Assembly: GCF_021401345.1 (NCBI RefSeq)
Contig: NZ_JACBGE010000008.1
Span: 62,001-126,000 of the forward strand
Length of the DNA stretch: 64,000 nucleotides
Origin: Hydrogenophaga sp. NFH-34
GTDB taxonomy: Bacteria; Pseudomonadota; Gammaproteobacteria; Burkholderiales; Burkholderiaceae_C
Direction of reading: 5' to 3'
The position numbers were made by a program, and so were the translations under genes. Under the pieces are notes generated by a model that searched no databases, had not been told where the DNA came from, and saw nothing but the letters and a program-made list of their open reading frames with translations. Positions 24,578 to 35,096 of this stretch are shown one piece after another; positions within the stretch are counted from its first letter, which is position 1; the number at the start of each line of letters is the position of its first letter.

Positions 24578-26061
24578 CGACACCGAGCGACGCCGGGCGC
24601 GAGGCGGGCCGTCTTCTGGTCGGCCCGTTCAACCGCGTTGAAGGCGACCTTGAAGTCGCGCTGGAGATCGCGGGTGACCGCGTGCGCTCGGCCCAGGTCA
24701 ACGCCACCATGTACCGCGGGTTCGAGCAGATCCTGCAAGGCAAGGCACCGCACGACGCGCTGGTCTACGTGCCGCGCATCTGCGGCATCTGCTCGGTCTC
24801 GCAGTCGGTCGCCGCCGCGCGCGCGCTGGCCGACCTGGGCGGGCTGGTCATGCCGCCCAACGGCCAGCACGCGACCAACCTGATCCTGGCGACCGAAAAC
24901 CTGGCCGACCACCTCACGCACTTCTACCTGTTCTTCATGCCCGACTTCGCCCGCCCGGTCTATGCCGACCGGCCCTGGCACGCCGAGGCGGTCAACCGCT
25001 TCGCGCCCGATCGTGGTGTACAGGTGCGTGCCGCCACCGCCGCGCGTCAGCGCTGGCTCACGCTGCTGGGCACGCTGGGTGGCAAGTGGCCCCACACCCA
25101 GTCGGTGGAGCCGGGCGGATCGACCCGGCCCATCGACGCGGCCGAGCGCGTGCGCCTGCTGGCGCGGGTGCGCGAGTTCCGCGCCTTTCTGGAGCGCGAG
25201 CTGCTGGCCACGCCGCTGGAGGCCTTCACCGCGCTCGACAGCGAAGCCGCGCTGTGGGACTGGCATGCGCAGGCACCGATGGCGGGTGACCTGCGTTTCT
25301 TCCTGAGTCTGGTGCCCGACCTGGGGTTGCAGGCGCTCGGCCCCGGTCCCGGGCGCTACCTGAGCTACGGCGCCTACGCCCAGCCCGACGGCGGCTTCGC
25401 GCTCGCGCGCGGGCTCTGGCGCGCGGCGTCGCAGGCGCTGGAGGTGCTCAACCCGCGGGGCATCACCGAAGACGCCACGCACGCCTGGCTGGCCGATGCC
25501 CGCACGCCGCTGCACCCGCTCTCGGGCCTGACCCGGCCCGAGCCCGACAAGCCCGGTGCCTACACCTGGAACAAGGCCCCGCGCCTGGCCGGCGAAGTGG
25601 TCGAAACCGGGGCCATCGCCCGCCAACTGGCCAGCGGCCACCCCCTGGTGCGCGATGCGGTGGCGCGCCACGGTGGCACCGTGTTCACGCGCGTGCTGGC
25701 GCGGGTGCTCGAACTCGCCCGGCTGGTGCCGATGATGGAAGACTGGCTGCGCGCGCTGCGTCCCGGCGAGGCCTTCTGTGTCCCGGCCGAGCTGCCCGAC
25801 GAAGGGCACGGTGTCGGCCTGTCCGAAGCCGCGCGGGGCGCGCTGGGACACTGGCTGGTGGTGCGCCAGGGGCGCCTGGCCAACTACCAGATCGTCGCAC
25901 CCACGAGCTGGAACTTTTCACCCCGCGATGCCGGGGGCACACCGGGCGCGCTGGAACAGGCGCTGGTGGACGCCCCGGTCAGGCCGGGTGAAAAAACCCC
26001 GGTGGCCGTCCAGCACATCGTGCGGTCCTTCGATCCGTGCATGGTCTGCACGGTGCACTAG
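24574..26061 (+). CDS. hoxC: Regulatory hydrogenase large subunit (H2 sensor)
   Basis: A 495-residue large subunit (HoxC/HupV). Nickel-site motifs are RICGICSVSQS near residue 68-78 and DPCMVCTVH, which forms the very C-terminus. There is no cleavable extension after that His, as expected for sensor hydrogenases, so no endopeptidase step is needed. With HoxB it binds H2 and tells HoxJ to stop inhibiting HoxA. A type A repeat separates it from hoxJ. Confidence 0.96.
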   Translation: MTTPSDAGREAGRLLVGPFNRVEGDLEVALEIAGDRVRSAQVNATMYRGFEQILQGKAPHDALVYVPRICGICSVSQSVAAARALADLGGLVMPPNGQHATNLILATENLADHLTHFYLFFMPDFARPVYADRPWHAEAVNRFAPDRGVQVRAATAARQRWLTLLGTLGGKWPHTQSVEPGGSTRPIDAAERVRLLARVREFRAFLERELLATPLEAFTALDSEAALWDWHAQAPMAGDLRFFLSLVPDLGLQALGPGPGRYLSYGAYAQPDGGFALARGLWRAASQALEVLNPRGITEDATHAWLADARTPLHPLSGLTRPEPDKPGAYTWNKAPRLAGEVVETGAIARQLASGHPLVRDAVARHGGTVFTRVLARVLELARLVPMMEDWLRALRPGEAFCVPAELPDEGHGVGLSEAARGALGHWLVVRQGRLANYQIVAPTSWNFSPRDAGGTPGALEQALVDAPVRPGEKTPVAVQHIVRSFDPCMVCTVH

Positions 26062-26067
26062 ATGAAT

Positions 26068-26185
26068 ACCCCCCTGCGCCGCTTTGCGGCTTCCCCCCGC
26101 TCTGGCGCGCCTTTGGCGCTGGGCAGGGGGACGGTGCCTGCGCCCCGGCGGAGCCGGTTGCGCGGCACCCCTGGCGGGGGCACTT
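26068..26185 (+). repeat. GC-rich intergenic repeat, type A
   Basis: Fills the hoxC-hoxJ gap. It shares CCCCCCTGCGCCGCT, GCGGCTTCCCCCC, TGGCGCGCCT and GGGGGACGG in the same order and spacing with the repeat at 14204-14330. The end of the element (CGGCGGAGCCGGTTGCGCGG and CCCCTGGCGGGGG) forms further short palindromes. The frame stays open through it into hoxJ, but no ribosome binding site supports the longer start. Confidence 0.75.
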
Positions 26186-26206
26186 CTCCGGACCGAGGTC
26201 GCTGAG

Positions 26207-27544
26207 ATGTCGAAAGACCGCGCGCCCAGCCCCTTGCCGACCGTGCCCATGGACGGCGTGGACGAGTCCACCTGGATGGACGTGATCCAGAAGATGGACG
26301 AGGTGTACACGCGCCTGATCGACGACGAAGTCGAGCTGGAGAAGAAAAACACCGAGCTGGAGCAGTCGCAACAGTTCATCGTGAGCGTGCTGACCTCGAT
26401 GTCGGACGTGCTGGTGGTTTGCGACGAGCGCGGGCTGATCGAGCAGGCCAACGCCGCGCTGTGCGAACTGGTGGGCCGCCGCGAGGAGCGCCTGCGCGGC
26501 AGCAGCCTGGCCGATCTGCTCGCCGACGAGGCCAGCGTGCAGGCCGCGCGCGACGCCATGGACCGCAGCGATGCGCCGCGCGACGGCCAGGGCATCGAGC
26601 TCAACCTGCTCGGCCGGGACGGGCAGGCCGTGCCGGTGGACGCCAGTTGCACGACGCGGGTGGGCCCCAGCGGGCGCCGCGTCGGCACCGTGTGGGTCGG
26701 GCGGCCGATGGCCGAACTCAAGCGCGCCTACCACGAGATGCGGGCGGCGCACGAGGCGCTCAAGCGCACGCAGCAGCAACTGCTGCACTCGGAAAAGATG
26801 GCCTCGCTGGGGCAACTGGTGGCCGGGGTGGCGCACGAGCTCAACAACCCCATCAGCTTCGTGCTGGGCAACGTGCACGCGCTGCGCAAATACAGCGACC
26901 GGCTGCAGACCTACATGGCCGCGCTGCACGCGCACGAGCCCGAAGCGGTGCTGCAGCAGATGCGGCAGAAGCTGCGCATCGAGCACCTGCTGGCCGATTT
27001 GCCCTCGCTGATCGAAGGCACGCTCGAAGGCGCCCAGCGCACGGCCGACATCGTGCAGGGGCTCAAGCGGTTTTCCGCCATGGACACCGAAGCCCACGCG
27101 CCCGTGGTGCTGGCCGAGGTCATCGAGCGCGCCATCCACTGGGTGCGCAAGGGGCGCGGGGCGGCGATGGCCGTGCACTGGCAGCCCGGCCCGACGGTGA
27201 CCGTCATGGGCAGTGCCGGGCAGTTGCAGCAGGTGATGATGAACCTGCTGCAGAACGCTTTTGACGCCCTGGGCCAGGTGTCCCAACCCGCGGTGCGCGT
27301 GGCCATGGCGGTCCACGGCGACCGCGTGGTGGTCACGGTGCGCGACAACGGCCCGGGCATTCCGCCTGAACACCTGCTGCGCATCTTCGATCCCTTCTTC
27401 GCCACCAAACCGGTGGGCAAGGGCACCGGGCTGGGCCTGTCGATCAGCTACGGCATCGTCGAACAGCACGGCGGCCGCCTGAGCGCGCGCAACGCCGACG
27501 GCGGCGGTGCCGAATTCGTGCTTGACCTGCCCCGAATGGCCTGA
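26207..27544 (+). CDS. hoxJ: HoxJ, soluble histidine kinase for H2 signalling
   Basis: A 445-residue cytoplasmic sensor kinase. An N-terminal helical part ([17 protein letters not shown]), a PAS domain (about residues 60-165), a HisKA domain with His210 in [11 protein letters not shown], and a HATPase domain with [12 protein letters not shown] and [18 protein letters not shown] are visible. The glycines of the last motif are intact; in the C. necator H16 reference strain HoxJ is, as I recall, inactivated by one Gly-to-Ser change there, so this kinase may give true hydrogen-dependent control. ATG 26207 is chosen over the upstream open frame, which runs through a repeat. Confidence 0.94.
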   Translation: MSKDRAPSPLPTVPMDGVDESTWMDVIQKMDEVYTRLIDDEVELEKKNTELEQSQQFIVSVLTSMSDVLVVCDERGLIEQANAALCELVGRREERLRGSSLADLLADEASVQAARDAMDRSDAPRDGQGIELNLLGRDGQAVPVDASCTTRVGPSGRRVGTVWVGRPMAELKRAYHEMRAAHEALKRTQQQLLHSEKMASLGQLVAGVAHELNNPISFVLGNVHALRKYSDRLQTYMAALHAHEPEAVLQQMRQKLRIEHLLADLPSLIEGTLEGAQRTADIVQGLKRFSAMDTEAHAPVVLAEVIERAIHWVRKGRGAAMAVHWQPGPTVTVMGSAGQLQQVMMNLLQNAFDALGQVSQPAVRVAMAVHGDRVVVTVRDNGPGIPPEHLLRIFDPFFATKPVGKGTGLGLSISYGIVEQHGGRLSARNADGGGAEFVLDLPRMA

Positions 27545-27607
27545 TTGACCGCCTGTGTGCGTTGTCGCCGTGCCGGCAGGCCGGGCTGCAGCGGCGACAA
27601 TCGGGGC

Positions 27608-28366
27608 ATGGAGTTGTTGCTTGTATCGCTGGCGTCGCTGTTCGCCGGTTTTGTGGATGCCATCGTCGGGGGTGGCGGTCTGATTCTCACCCCCGCGCTG
27701 TTCGCGGTGTTTCCCGCCACGCACCCGGCCACGCTGTTCGGCGTCAACAAGAGCGCGTCCATTTGGGGCACCGGCGCCGCGGCCGTGCAGTACGCGCAGC
27801 GCGTGCAGATGCCCTGGCACGCGCTGCTGCCGGCGGTGGCCGTGTGTTTCGCGGGGGCCATGGCCGGCGCCTGGACGGTGACGGTGATCTCGCCCGATTT
27901 CCTGCGCCGCGCGCTGCCGCTGATCCTGGTGGTGGTGCTGGGCTACACCCTCATGCGCAAAGACCTGGGGCGCCACCACACGCCCCGCTTCGCCGCGCGT
28001 GGCGAGATGCTGGCGGCCTGCACGCTGGGGCTGGTGATCGGGTTTTACGACGGGTTCTTCGGCCCCGGCACCGGCAGCTTTTTCGTCTTTCTGTTCGTGC
28101 GCTGGCTGGGCTACGACTTCCTGCATGCCAGCGCCAGCGCGAAGCTGCTCAACACCGCGTCCAACCTGGCGGCGTTGATCCTGTTTTCGCTCAAGGGCCA
28201 CATCTGGTGGCATTACGTGTTGCCGCTGGCCGCTGCCAACGTCATCGGCAGCCTGCTGGGCACGCGCCTGGCGCTCAAGCACGGCAGCGGTTTCGTGCGC
28301 ATCGCGTTCATCGTTGTGGTCAGCGCCCTGATCCTCAAGACCAGCTACGACGCCTGGCTGAAATAG
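27608..28366 (+). CDS. TauE/SafE-family membrane transporter
   Basis: A 252-residue protein with about eight hydrophobic segments. The family signature occurs twice: SLFAGFVDAIVGGGGLIL near the N-terminus and GLVIGFYDGFFGPGTGSF in the middle, each with the Gly-rich DxxxGxGG-type turn. TauE/SafE proteins export or import small organic anions such as sulfonates; the substrate cannot be predicted. ATG 27608 is preferred over the upstream frame. It lies 63 bases after hoxJ, where C. necator has the nickel permease hoxN, but the two proteins are unrelated. Confidence 0.9.
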   Translation: MELLLVSLASLFAGFVDAIVGGGGLILTPALFAVFPATHPATLFGVNKSASIWGTGAAAVQYAQRVQMPWHALLPAVAVCFAGAMAGAWTVTVISPDFLRRALPLILVVVLGYTLMRKDLGRHHTPRFAARGEMLAACTLGLVIGFYDGFFGPGTGSFFVFLFVRWLGYDFLHASASAKLLNTASNLAALILFSLKGHIWWHYVLPLAAANVIGSLLGTRLALKHGSGFVRIAFIVVVSALILKTSYDAWLK

Positions 28367-28390
28367 GCCCGAACAGGCCCGCCCCTGCGT

Positions 28391-30367
28391 CTAGGGTTGC
28401 GCTGCGGACGCGGCTTCCTGTTCCGGCGGCCACGGCACTTCACTGGCCTTGAGCGGCGTGCCGATCGGCCGGCCGGCCTGGCCCTTCTGCACGGCGGCCA
28501 GGTCCTGCGGATTCGGATACTGGTCCATCAGCAAGTAGTCGAACACGCGGCGCGCAATGGGGGCCGCGTGCGCGGCGCCGAAGCCCGCGTTCTCCACGAT
28601 CACGGCCAGCGCCACCTGGGGCTGCTCCAGCGGCGCGAAGGCCAGGTAGAGCGAGTGGTCGCGCTGGTGTTCTTCGAGCTTGCGCACGTCGTAGCGGTCC
28701 TTCTGGCCGATGGTCACCGCCTGGGCGGTACCGGTCTTGCCGCCGCTGAGGTAGCCGGCCCCGGCAAACACGCCCGCGCCCGTGCCTTCCACCGTCACGC
28801 CGTGCATGGCGTTCAGCACGGTGGCGATGTTCTCGGGCTTGAAACCCAGCGCCACCGGGGCCTCCTGGTGCAGCAGGGTGCGCTGGCGCGTGACCACGTC
28901 TTCGGTGGCGATCGCCAGGTGCGGCGTGTGGCGCACACCACCCGCGGCCAGCGTGGCCATGGCGTGCGCGATCTGCAGCATGGTGAAGTTGTTGTAGCCC
29001 TGGCCGATGCCCAGCGAGATGGTTTCGCCCGCGTACCACTTCTGCTGTTCGGGGCGCTTGTAGGTGCGCCGCTTCCAGGCCTGGCTGGGCAGCACGCCGC
29101 GCACCTCGCCGCGCAGGTCGATGCCGGTGATCTGCCCGAAGCCCAGCGGCGCCATGAAATCGTGCATGGTGTCCACGCCCATTTCGTTGGCCAGCGAGTA
29201 GTAGTAGACGTTGCTCGACTTGACGATGCTGCGGTACATGTTGACCGAGCCCAACCCGCCGTCGCCGTGGCTGCGGAAACGGTGGTTGCCGAACATCCAG
29301 TAGCCGGGGTCGTTGATGGCGGTTTCGGCTTTGCGGGTGCCGGTCTCCAGCGCCGCCAGCGCCATGAAGGGCTTGTAGGTGGAGCCGGGCGGGTAGGTGC
29401 CGCGCAGGGCCCGGTTCAGCAGCGGCTTGTCCACCGACTCGTTGAGCGCCCGCCAGTTTTCGACGTCGATGCCTTCGACAAACAGGTTGGGGTCGAAGGT
29501 GGGCTTGGAGACGAAGGCCAGGATCTCGCCGTTGCGCGGATCGATGGCTACCAGCGCACCGCGCCGCTCGCCGAACATGTCTTCCACGAGCTTTTGCAGC
29601 TTGATGTCGATCGACAGCACGACGGTGTTGCCGGGCGTGGCGGGGGTGCTCGCCAGCGAGCGCACGGCGCGGCCGCCGGCCGAGGTTTCGACCCGTTCGA
29701 AGCCGGTGATGCCGTGCAGCTCGCGTTCGTAGCTCTGCTCGGCGCCGAGCTTGCCGATGTAGTCGGTGCCGCGGTAATTGGCCTGTTCCTCCTCCGGCCA
29801 GTCGTCCATCTGCTCCTTCTCGCGCTGGTTGATGCGCCCGATGTAGCCGATGACGTGGCTGGCCGCGTCGCCGTGCGGGTACTGCCGGAACAGGCGGGCA
29901 CGCACGTCGACGCCGGGGAAGCGGTAGCGCTGCACGGTGAAGCGGGCCACCTCTTCGTCGGTCAGGCGCGTGCGCAGGGGCAGCGAATCGAAGCGGCGCG
30001 ACTCTTCCAGCAGCTTGCGAAAGCGCCGCTTGTCGCGCGGCTGGATCTCGATCAGCTCGCCCAGCGCTTCGATGGTGGCGTCCATGTCCTGGACTTTCGA
30101 GGGCGTGATCTCCAGCGTGTAGGCCGAATAGTTGGAGGCCAAGACGCGCCCGTAGCGGTCGAGGATCTGGCCCCGGTTGGGCACCACCGGCAGCACCGCC
30201 GTGCGGTTGCTTTCCGCCTGTGCCTGCAGGTCTTCGTGGCGCGTCACCTGCAGGTGCACCATGCGCGCCGCCAGCAGCCCGAAGCCCAGCAGCACGGCGA
30301 GTCCGCCCACCAGGACCCGGGTGCGGAACCGGGCCAGGTCGGCTTCGACGTTCCGGATCTCGGTCAT
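28391..30367 (-). CDS. mrdA: Peptidoglycan transpeptidase PBP2
   Basis: A 658-residue penicillin-binding protein 2 for cell elongation. One N-terminal TM segment (about residues 18-38), a dimerisation domain, and a transpeptidase domain with active-site PPGSTYKP (Ser-x-x-Lys), the SSNVYYY box (Ser-x-Asn type) and GGKTGTAQ are visible. It follows mreD by two bases and is the last gene of the mreBCD-mrdA cell-shape operon. Its end is convergent with the TauE gene, 24 bases away. Confidence 0.96.
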   Translation of the reverse strand: MTEIRNVEADLARFRTRVLVGGLAVLLGFGLLAARMVHLQVTRHEDLQAQAESNRTAVLPVVPNRGQILDRYGRVLASNYSAYTLEITPSKVQDMDATIEALGELIEIQPRDKRRFRKLLEESRRFDSLPLRTRLTDEEVARFTVQRYRFPGVDVRARLFRQYPHGDAASHVIGYIGRINQREKEQMDDWPEEEQANYRGTDYIGKLGAEQSYERELHGITGFERVETSAGGRAVRSLASTPATPGNTVVLSIDIKLQKLVEDMFGERRGALVAIDPRNGEILAFVSKPTFDPNLFVEGIDVENWRALNESVDKPLLNRALRGTYPPGSTYKPFMALAALETGTRKAETAINDPGYWMFGNHRFRSHGDGGLGSVNMYRSIVKSSNVYYYSLANEMGVDTMHDFMAPLGFGQITGIDLRGEVRGVLPSQAWKRRTYKRPEQQKWYAGETISLGIGQGYNNFTMLQIAHAMATLAAGGVRHTPHLAIATEDVVTRQRTLLHQEAPVALGFKPENIATVLNAMHGVTVEGTGAGVFAGAGYLSGGKTGTAQAVTIGQKDRYDVRKLEEHQRDHSLYLAFAPLEQPQVALAVIVENAGFGAAHAAPIARRVFDYLLMDQYPNPQDLAAVQKGQAGRPIGTPLKASEVPWPPEQEAASAAQP

Positions 30368-30368
30368 G

Positions 30369-30899
30369 TCACAGCGGGCGGTTGTCGTCCGGGTCGGGGG
30401 CCCGGCGCTGCGGGGCCAGCAGCAGCACCGACGCCACCGGCCACAGCGCGGACTCGATCACCGGCGACAGCAGGTAGGTCCAGCCGGGAAAACCGTCGCC
30501 GGCCACGGCCCGCACCAGCATGGACAGCAGGTGCGCCGCCGCGAACAGCGGCAGTACCTGGATGGCCTGGTTCGGCACCGGGAACCACAGCAGGCGCCGG
30601 TGCATGGCGATGGCCAGGAAGCCCAACGCCGCGTAAGCCAGGGCGTGCTGGCCCAGCAACGCGCCCTGGTGCACGTCCATGACCAGGCCGAAAAAGAACG
30701 CGGTGCCGACGCCCACGCGCAGGGGCTGGTGCACGCTCCAGAACACCAGCGCCACGGCCAGCAGGTCGGGCACCCAGGCGGCGCGGCCCCACAGGCCCAT
30801 GTTGATGAGCATGTTCAGACCCAGCGCGACCAGCAGGCTGAAGGCGATGAAGAGGGGGTTGGCGGGCAGCAGCAGCTGCTGGCCCGGGCGCATGATCAT
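30369..30899 (-). CDS. mreD: Rod shape-determining protein MreD
   Basis: A 176-residue inner-membrane protein with about five hydrophobic segments, for example PLFIAFSLLVALGLNMLI and LVMDVHQGALLGQHALAYAA, the latter a typical MreD region. It belongs to the elongasome with MreB, MreC and PBP2. The start overlaps the end of mreC by four bases. Confidence 0.92.
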   Translation of the reverse strand: MIMRPGQQLLLPANPLFIAFSLLVALGLNMLINMGLWGRAAWVPDLLAVALVFWSVHQPLRVGVGTAFFFGLVMDVHQGALLGQHALAYAALGFLAIAMHRRLLWFPVPNQAIQVLPLFAAAHLLSMLVRAVAGDGFPGWTYLLSPVIESALWPVASVLLLAPQRRAPDPDDNRPL

Positions 30900-31852
30900 G
30901 GGGCGCGGACTCCTGCGCCCGGCGAGCCGGGCATGTTGCCGGGCGCGCGCCGGGCCCGCGCCGGGGTGGGCTCCACCAGGGGGGATGCGGGCAGCGCCTT
31001 GCCCACGGGGTCGAGCACCAGCACGTGCAGCACGCCCTGGGTGCGGGCCAGCGGCTGGCAGCTGACCCGGGTGAACGACGATTCGGCCCGGCGTTCCAGC
31101 CGGTTGACCTTGGCCACCGGCAGGCCCGGCGGGTAGACCCCGTCGATGCCGCTGGTGGTCAGCAGATCGCCTTCTTCGATGTCGGCATTGGCCAGCGTGT
31201 AGCGCAGTTCCAGGCCGTCCCCGTCGGCACCGGCCTGGCCGTAGGCCACGCTGCGGATGCCCGTGCGGGTGTTGAGCACCGGGATGGCCTGGTCGCGGTC
31301 GGTCAGCAGCGTGACTTCGGAAACCAGCGGGTAGACCCGTGTGACCTGGCCCAGGACACCGTGTTCGTCCAGCACCGGCGAGCCGGGTTCAACGCCGTGG
31401 GTCTGGCCGCGGTCGATCACCACCTTGCGCGCGTAGGGGTCGGCCGCGTCGTACAGCACCTGGGCGCCGCGCGCCGGTGCGGCGATGCGCGCGCGCATGT
31501 CGAGCAGGGCCCGCAGGCGCTGGTTTTCCTGGTCGAGCTGCTCCACCTGCTGTGCGCGCTGGGCCTGTTCGGTCAGGCGCTGAACGGCTTCGGCTTCGGC
31601 CCGCTGAGCCTCGTGCAGCGAGGTGAAATACTGGCCCACGGAACCGGCCATCTGCACCGGCTGCAACACCGTCCACTGCAGCGGATAGAGGGCCGTGGCC
31701 AGCGCGGCGCGCACCGGAGCGGCGACCTGGAATCGCAGGTCGGCCACCATCAGGAACAGCGCGAAGGCGCTGAACACAATGAGTTTGGACAGGGCCGACG
31801 GCCCCTGTTTGAAAAACGGGGGCGGCGTGCGGTCCAGCGTACCCAGCGGCAT
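30896..31852 (-). CDS. mreC: Rod shape-determining protein MreC
   Basis: A 318-residue periplasmic scaffold with one N-terminal TM segment (about residues 22-42), a coiled coil (EAQRAEAEAVQRLTEQAQRA) and the MreC beta domains (VLDEHGVLGQVTRVYP, DLLTTSGIDGVYPPGLPVAK). It links MreB filaments to the wall-synthesis enzymes. The C-terminal tail is Pro/Ala-rich. It follows mreB after 48 bases. Confidence 0.94.
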   Translation of the reverse strand: MPLGTLDRTPPPFFKQGPSALSKLIVFSAFALFLMVADLRFQVAAPVRAALATALYPLQWTVLQPVQMAGSVGQYFTSLHEAQRAEAEAVQRLTEQAQRAQQVEQLDQENQRLRALLDMRARIAAPARGAQVLYDAADPYARKVVIDRGQTHGVEPGSPVLDEHGVLGQVTRVYPLVSEVTLLTDRDQAIPVLNTRTGIRSVAYGQAGADGDGLELRYTLANADIEEGDLLTTSGIDGVYPPGLPVAKVNRLERRAESSFTRVSCQPLARTQGVLHVLVLDPVGKALPASPLVEPTPARARRAPGNMPGSPGAGVRAP

Positions 31853-31900
31853 GGCGTGCAGGCGGAAAGGGTTTGCGTGCGCCGGCGACCGGGCGCGCGC

Positions 31901-33016
<1,116 letters not shown>

Positions 33017-33213
33017 TTAAGTGATTGATTCGACGGCAGAAACCGGAGCGCAACGGGCCTTGCCATCAAACCTTGGATAATACCGTATCCCCTGTGCATA
33101 ACTTCCATTTACGGGGGCTTTGACCGGTATCTTTTCGCTACTTGGCCCGGCTGGGTGCTGGCGAAAATGTGATTCTTTTTTCGTATGCCGGTTCCCCCCC
33201 TGACGAGCCCGCC

Positions 33214-33513
33214 ATGTCCCTGAATCTTTCCGACATCGGCCGCATCGCCCATCTCGCGCGGCTGGAAATGCCGCCCGAGCTGGCCGAGCGCCTGCTGCCC
33301 CAACTCAACGGCTTCTTCGACCTGGTCGAACAGATGAACGCGGTGGACACCACCGGCGTCGAGCCGCTGGCCCACCCCACCGCCGTGATCGACCACGTGG
33401 CCCTGCGTCTGCGGCCCGACGTGGCCAGCGAACCGAACAACCGCGAGGCCAACCAGCAAAGTGCCCCCGCCGTCGAACGCGGCCTGTTCCTCGTGCCCAA
33501 GGTGATCGAATGA
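33214..33513 (+). CDS. gatC: Aspartyl/glutamyl-tRNA amidotransferase subunit C
   Basis: A 99-residue GatC, which stabilises the GatCAB complex converting Glu-tRNA(Gln) or Asp-tRNA(Asn) to the amide form. The family pattern [15 protein letters not shown] and the ending [11 protein letters not shown] are clear. ATG 33214 is the natural start; the longer frame begins at a non-ATG codon without support. A type B repeat separates it from gatA. Confidence 0.95.
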   Translation: MSLNLSDIGRIAHLARLEMPPELAERLLPQLNGFFDLVEQMNAVDTTGVEPLAHPTAVIDHVALRLRPDVASEPNNREANQQSAPAVERGLFLVPKVIE

Positions 33514-33525
33514 ACGCAGCGCAGA

Positions 33526-33592
33526 GCCGCCTCAAGCCAGTTCGCACCCCCTCGGGGGGCAGCGCAGTACACGAAGTGACCAGCGTGGGGGT
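33526..33592 (+). repeat. Type B GC-rich repeat between gatC and gatA
   Basis: Contains CACCCCCTCGGGGGGCAGC and CAGCGTGGGGG with the spacing seen in the repeats within hypD, hypC and radA. This is the only copy here that lies wholly between genes, which suggests the family is normally intergenic. Confidence 0.75.
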
Positions 33593-33598
33593 TGTCCA

Positions 33599-35095
33599 AT
33601 GAGCGCAGCACAGATTCACGAAATGGGCGTGGCCGAACTGGCCGCCGCCATCGCCGACAAGACCACGTCGTCCGTCGAGGCCGCGCAGGCCCTGCTGGCG
33701 CGCGCCCAACAGCATGCCGACCTGGGCGCTTACCTGTCGTTCAACGAAGACGCCACCCTGGCGCAGGCCCGCGCTGCCGACGCCCGCATTGCCGCCGGCG
33801 AGCGCGGCCCGCTGCTGGGCGTGCCGCTGGCGCACAAGGACATCTTCGTCACCCAGGGCTTCCCCAGCACCGCCGGTTCCAAGATGCTGGAGGGCTACCA
33901 GAGCCCGTTCGACGCCACCGTGGTCGCCAATCTGGCCAAGGCCGGCGCTGTCACCCTGGGCAAGCTCAACTGCGACGAGTTCGCCATGGGCGGCAGCAAC
34001 CAGAACTCGGCCTATGGCCCGGCCCGCAACCCCTGGGACACCGACCGCGTGCCCGGGGGCTCTTCGGGCGGCTCGGCCGTGGCCGTGGCCGCGCGCCTGG
34101 CACCGGCTGTCACCGGCACCGACACGGGCGGCTCGATCCGCCAGCCCGCCAGCTTCTGCAACGTCACCGGCATCAAGCCCACCTACGGGCGCTGCTCGCG
34201 CTACGGCATGATTGCCTTCGCGTCCAGTCTCGACCAGGCCGGTCCGATGGCACGCAGCGCCGCCGACTGTGCCACGCTGCTCAGCGCCATGGCCGGCCCC
34301 GACATCGACCGCGACTCCACCAGCCTGGACCACCCGGCCGAGGACTACACGCGGCTGCTGGGTGCACCGCGCGAAGGCGCGACCGCCGCGCAGCCGCTCA
34401 AGGGCCTGCGCATCGGCCTGCCCAAGGAGTTCTTTGGCGAAGGCTGCGCGCCCGACGTGGTCGCCGCCGTGCGCGCCGCTTTGAGCGAGTACGAGAAGCT
34501 CGGTGCCACGCTGGTCGACATCTCGCTGCCGCGCACCCAGTTGTCCATCCCGGTCTACTACATCATCGCGCCGGCCGAAGCCTCGTCCAACCTGAGCCGT
34601 TTCGACGGCGTGAAGTTCGGCCACCGTGCCGCGCAGTACGACGACCTGATCGACATGTACAAAAAGTCGCGCAGCGAGGGCTTCGGCCCCGAGGTCCAGC
34701 GGCGCATCATGATCGGCACCTACGTGCTGAGCCACGGCTACTACGACGCCTACTACCTCAAGGCGCAGCAGCTCCGCCGCCTGATCGCGCAGGACTTCCA
34801 GAGCGCCTTTGCCCAGTGCGATGTGATCGCCGGCCCGGCCGCACCCACCACCGCGTGGAAGCTTGGCGACAAGGCCGACGACCCGGTGGCCAACTACCTG
34901 GCCGACATCTTCACGCTGCCGGCCTCGCTGGCCGGCCTGCCCGGCATGAGCGTGCCGGCGGGCTTCGGCGCGGGCGGTTTGCCCGTGGGTCTGCAACTGA
35001 TCGGCAACTACTTCCAGGAAGCCGCGCTGCTGCAGGCAGCCGATGCGTTCCAGCGGGCGACGGATTGGCACCTGAAGACGCCAGAGGGTTATTGA
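33599..35095 (+). CDS. gatA: Aspartyl/glutamyl-tRNA amidotransferase subunit A
   Basis: A 498-residue amidase-signature enzyme that releases ammonia from Gln. The catalytic Ser-cisSer-Lys triad is in the region AHKDIF (Lys), [13 protein letters not shown] and [11 protein letters not shown]. It is one codon ahead of gatB, with a single base between stop and start. Normal length. Confidence 0.97.
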   Translation: MSAAQIHEMGVAELAAAIADKTTSSVEAAQALLARAQQHADLGAYLSFNEDATLAQARAADARIAAGERGPLLGVPLAHKDIFVTQGFPSTAGSKMLEGYQSPFDATVVANLAKAGAVTLGKLNCDEFAMGGSNQNSAYGPARNPWDTDRVPGGSSGGSAVAVAARLAPAVTGTDTGGSIRQPASFCNVTGIKPTYGRCSRYGMIAFASSLDQAGPMARSAADCATLLSAMAGPDIDRDSTSLDHPAEDYTRLLGAPREGATAAQPLKGLRIGLPKEFFGEGCAPDVVAAVRAALSEYEKLGATLVDISLPRTQLSIPVYYIIAPAEASSNLSRFDGVKFGHRAAQYDDLIDMYKKSRSEGFGPEVQRRIMIGTYVLSHGYYDAYYLKAQQLRRLIAQDFQSAFAQCDVIAGPAAPTTAWKLGDKADDPVANYLADIFTLPASLAGLPGMSVPAGFGAGGLPVGLQLIGNYFQEAALLQAADAFQRATDWHLKTPEGY

Positions 35096-35096
35096 G

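Noticed and set aside
27608..28366. TauE/SafE gene as a nickel permease of the hox cluster
   Set aside because: It occupies the hoxN position but has TauE signatures and none of the HoxN/NiCoT motifs; hupE is the likely nickel transporter.
28397..30682. 761-codon open frame on the plus strand opposite mrdA and mreD
   Set aside because: Shadow of PBP2; the real gene has SxxK and KTGT motifs.
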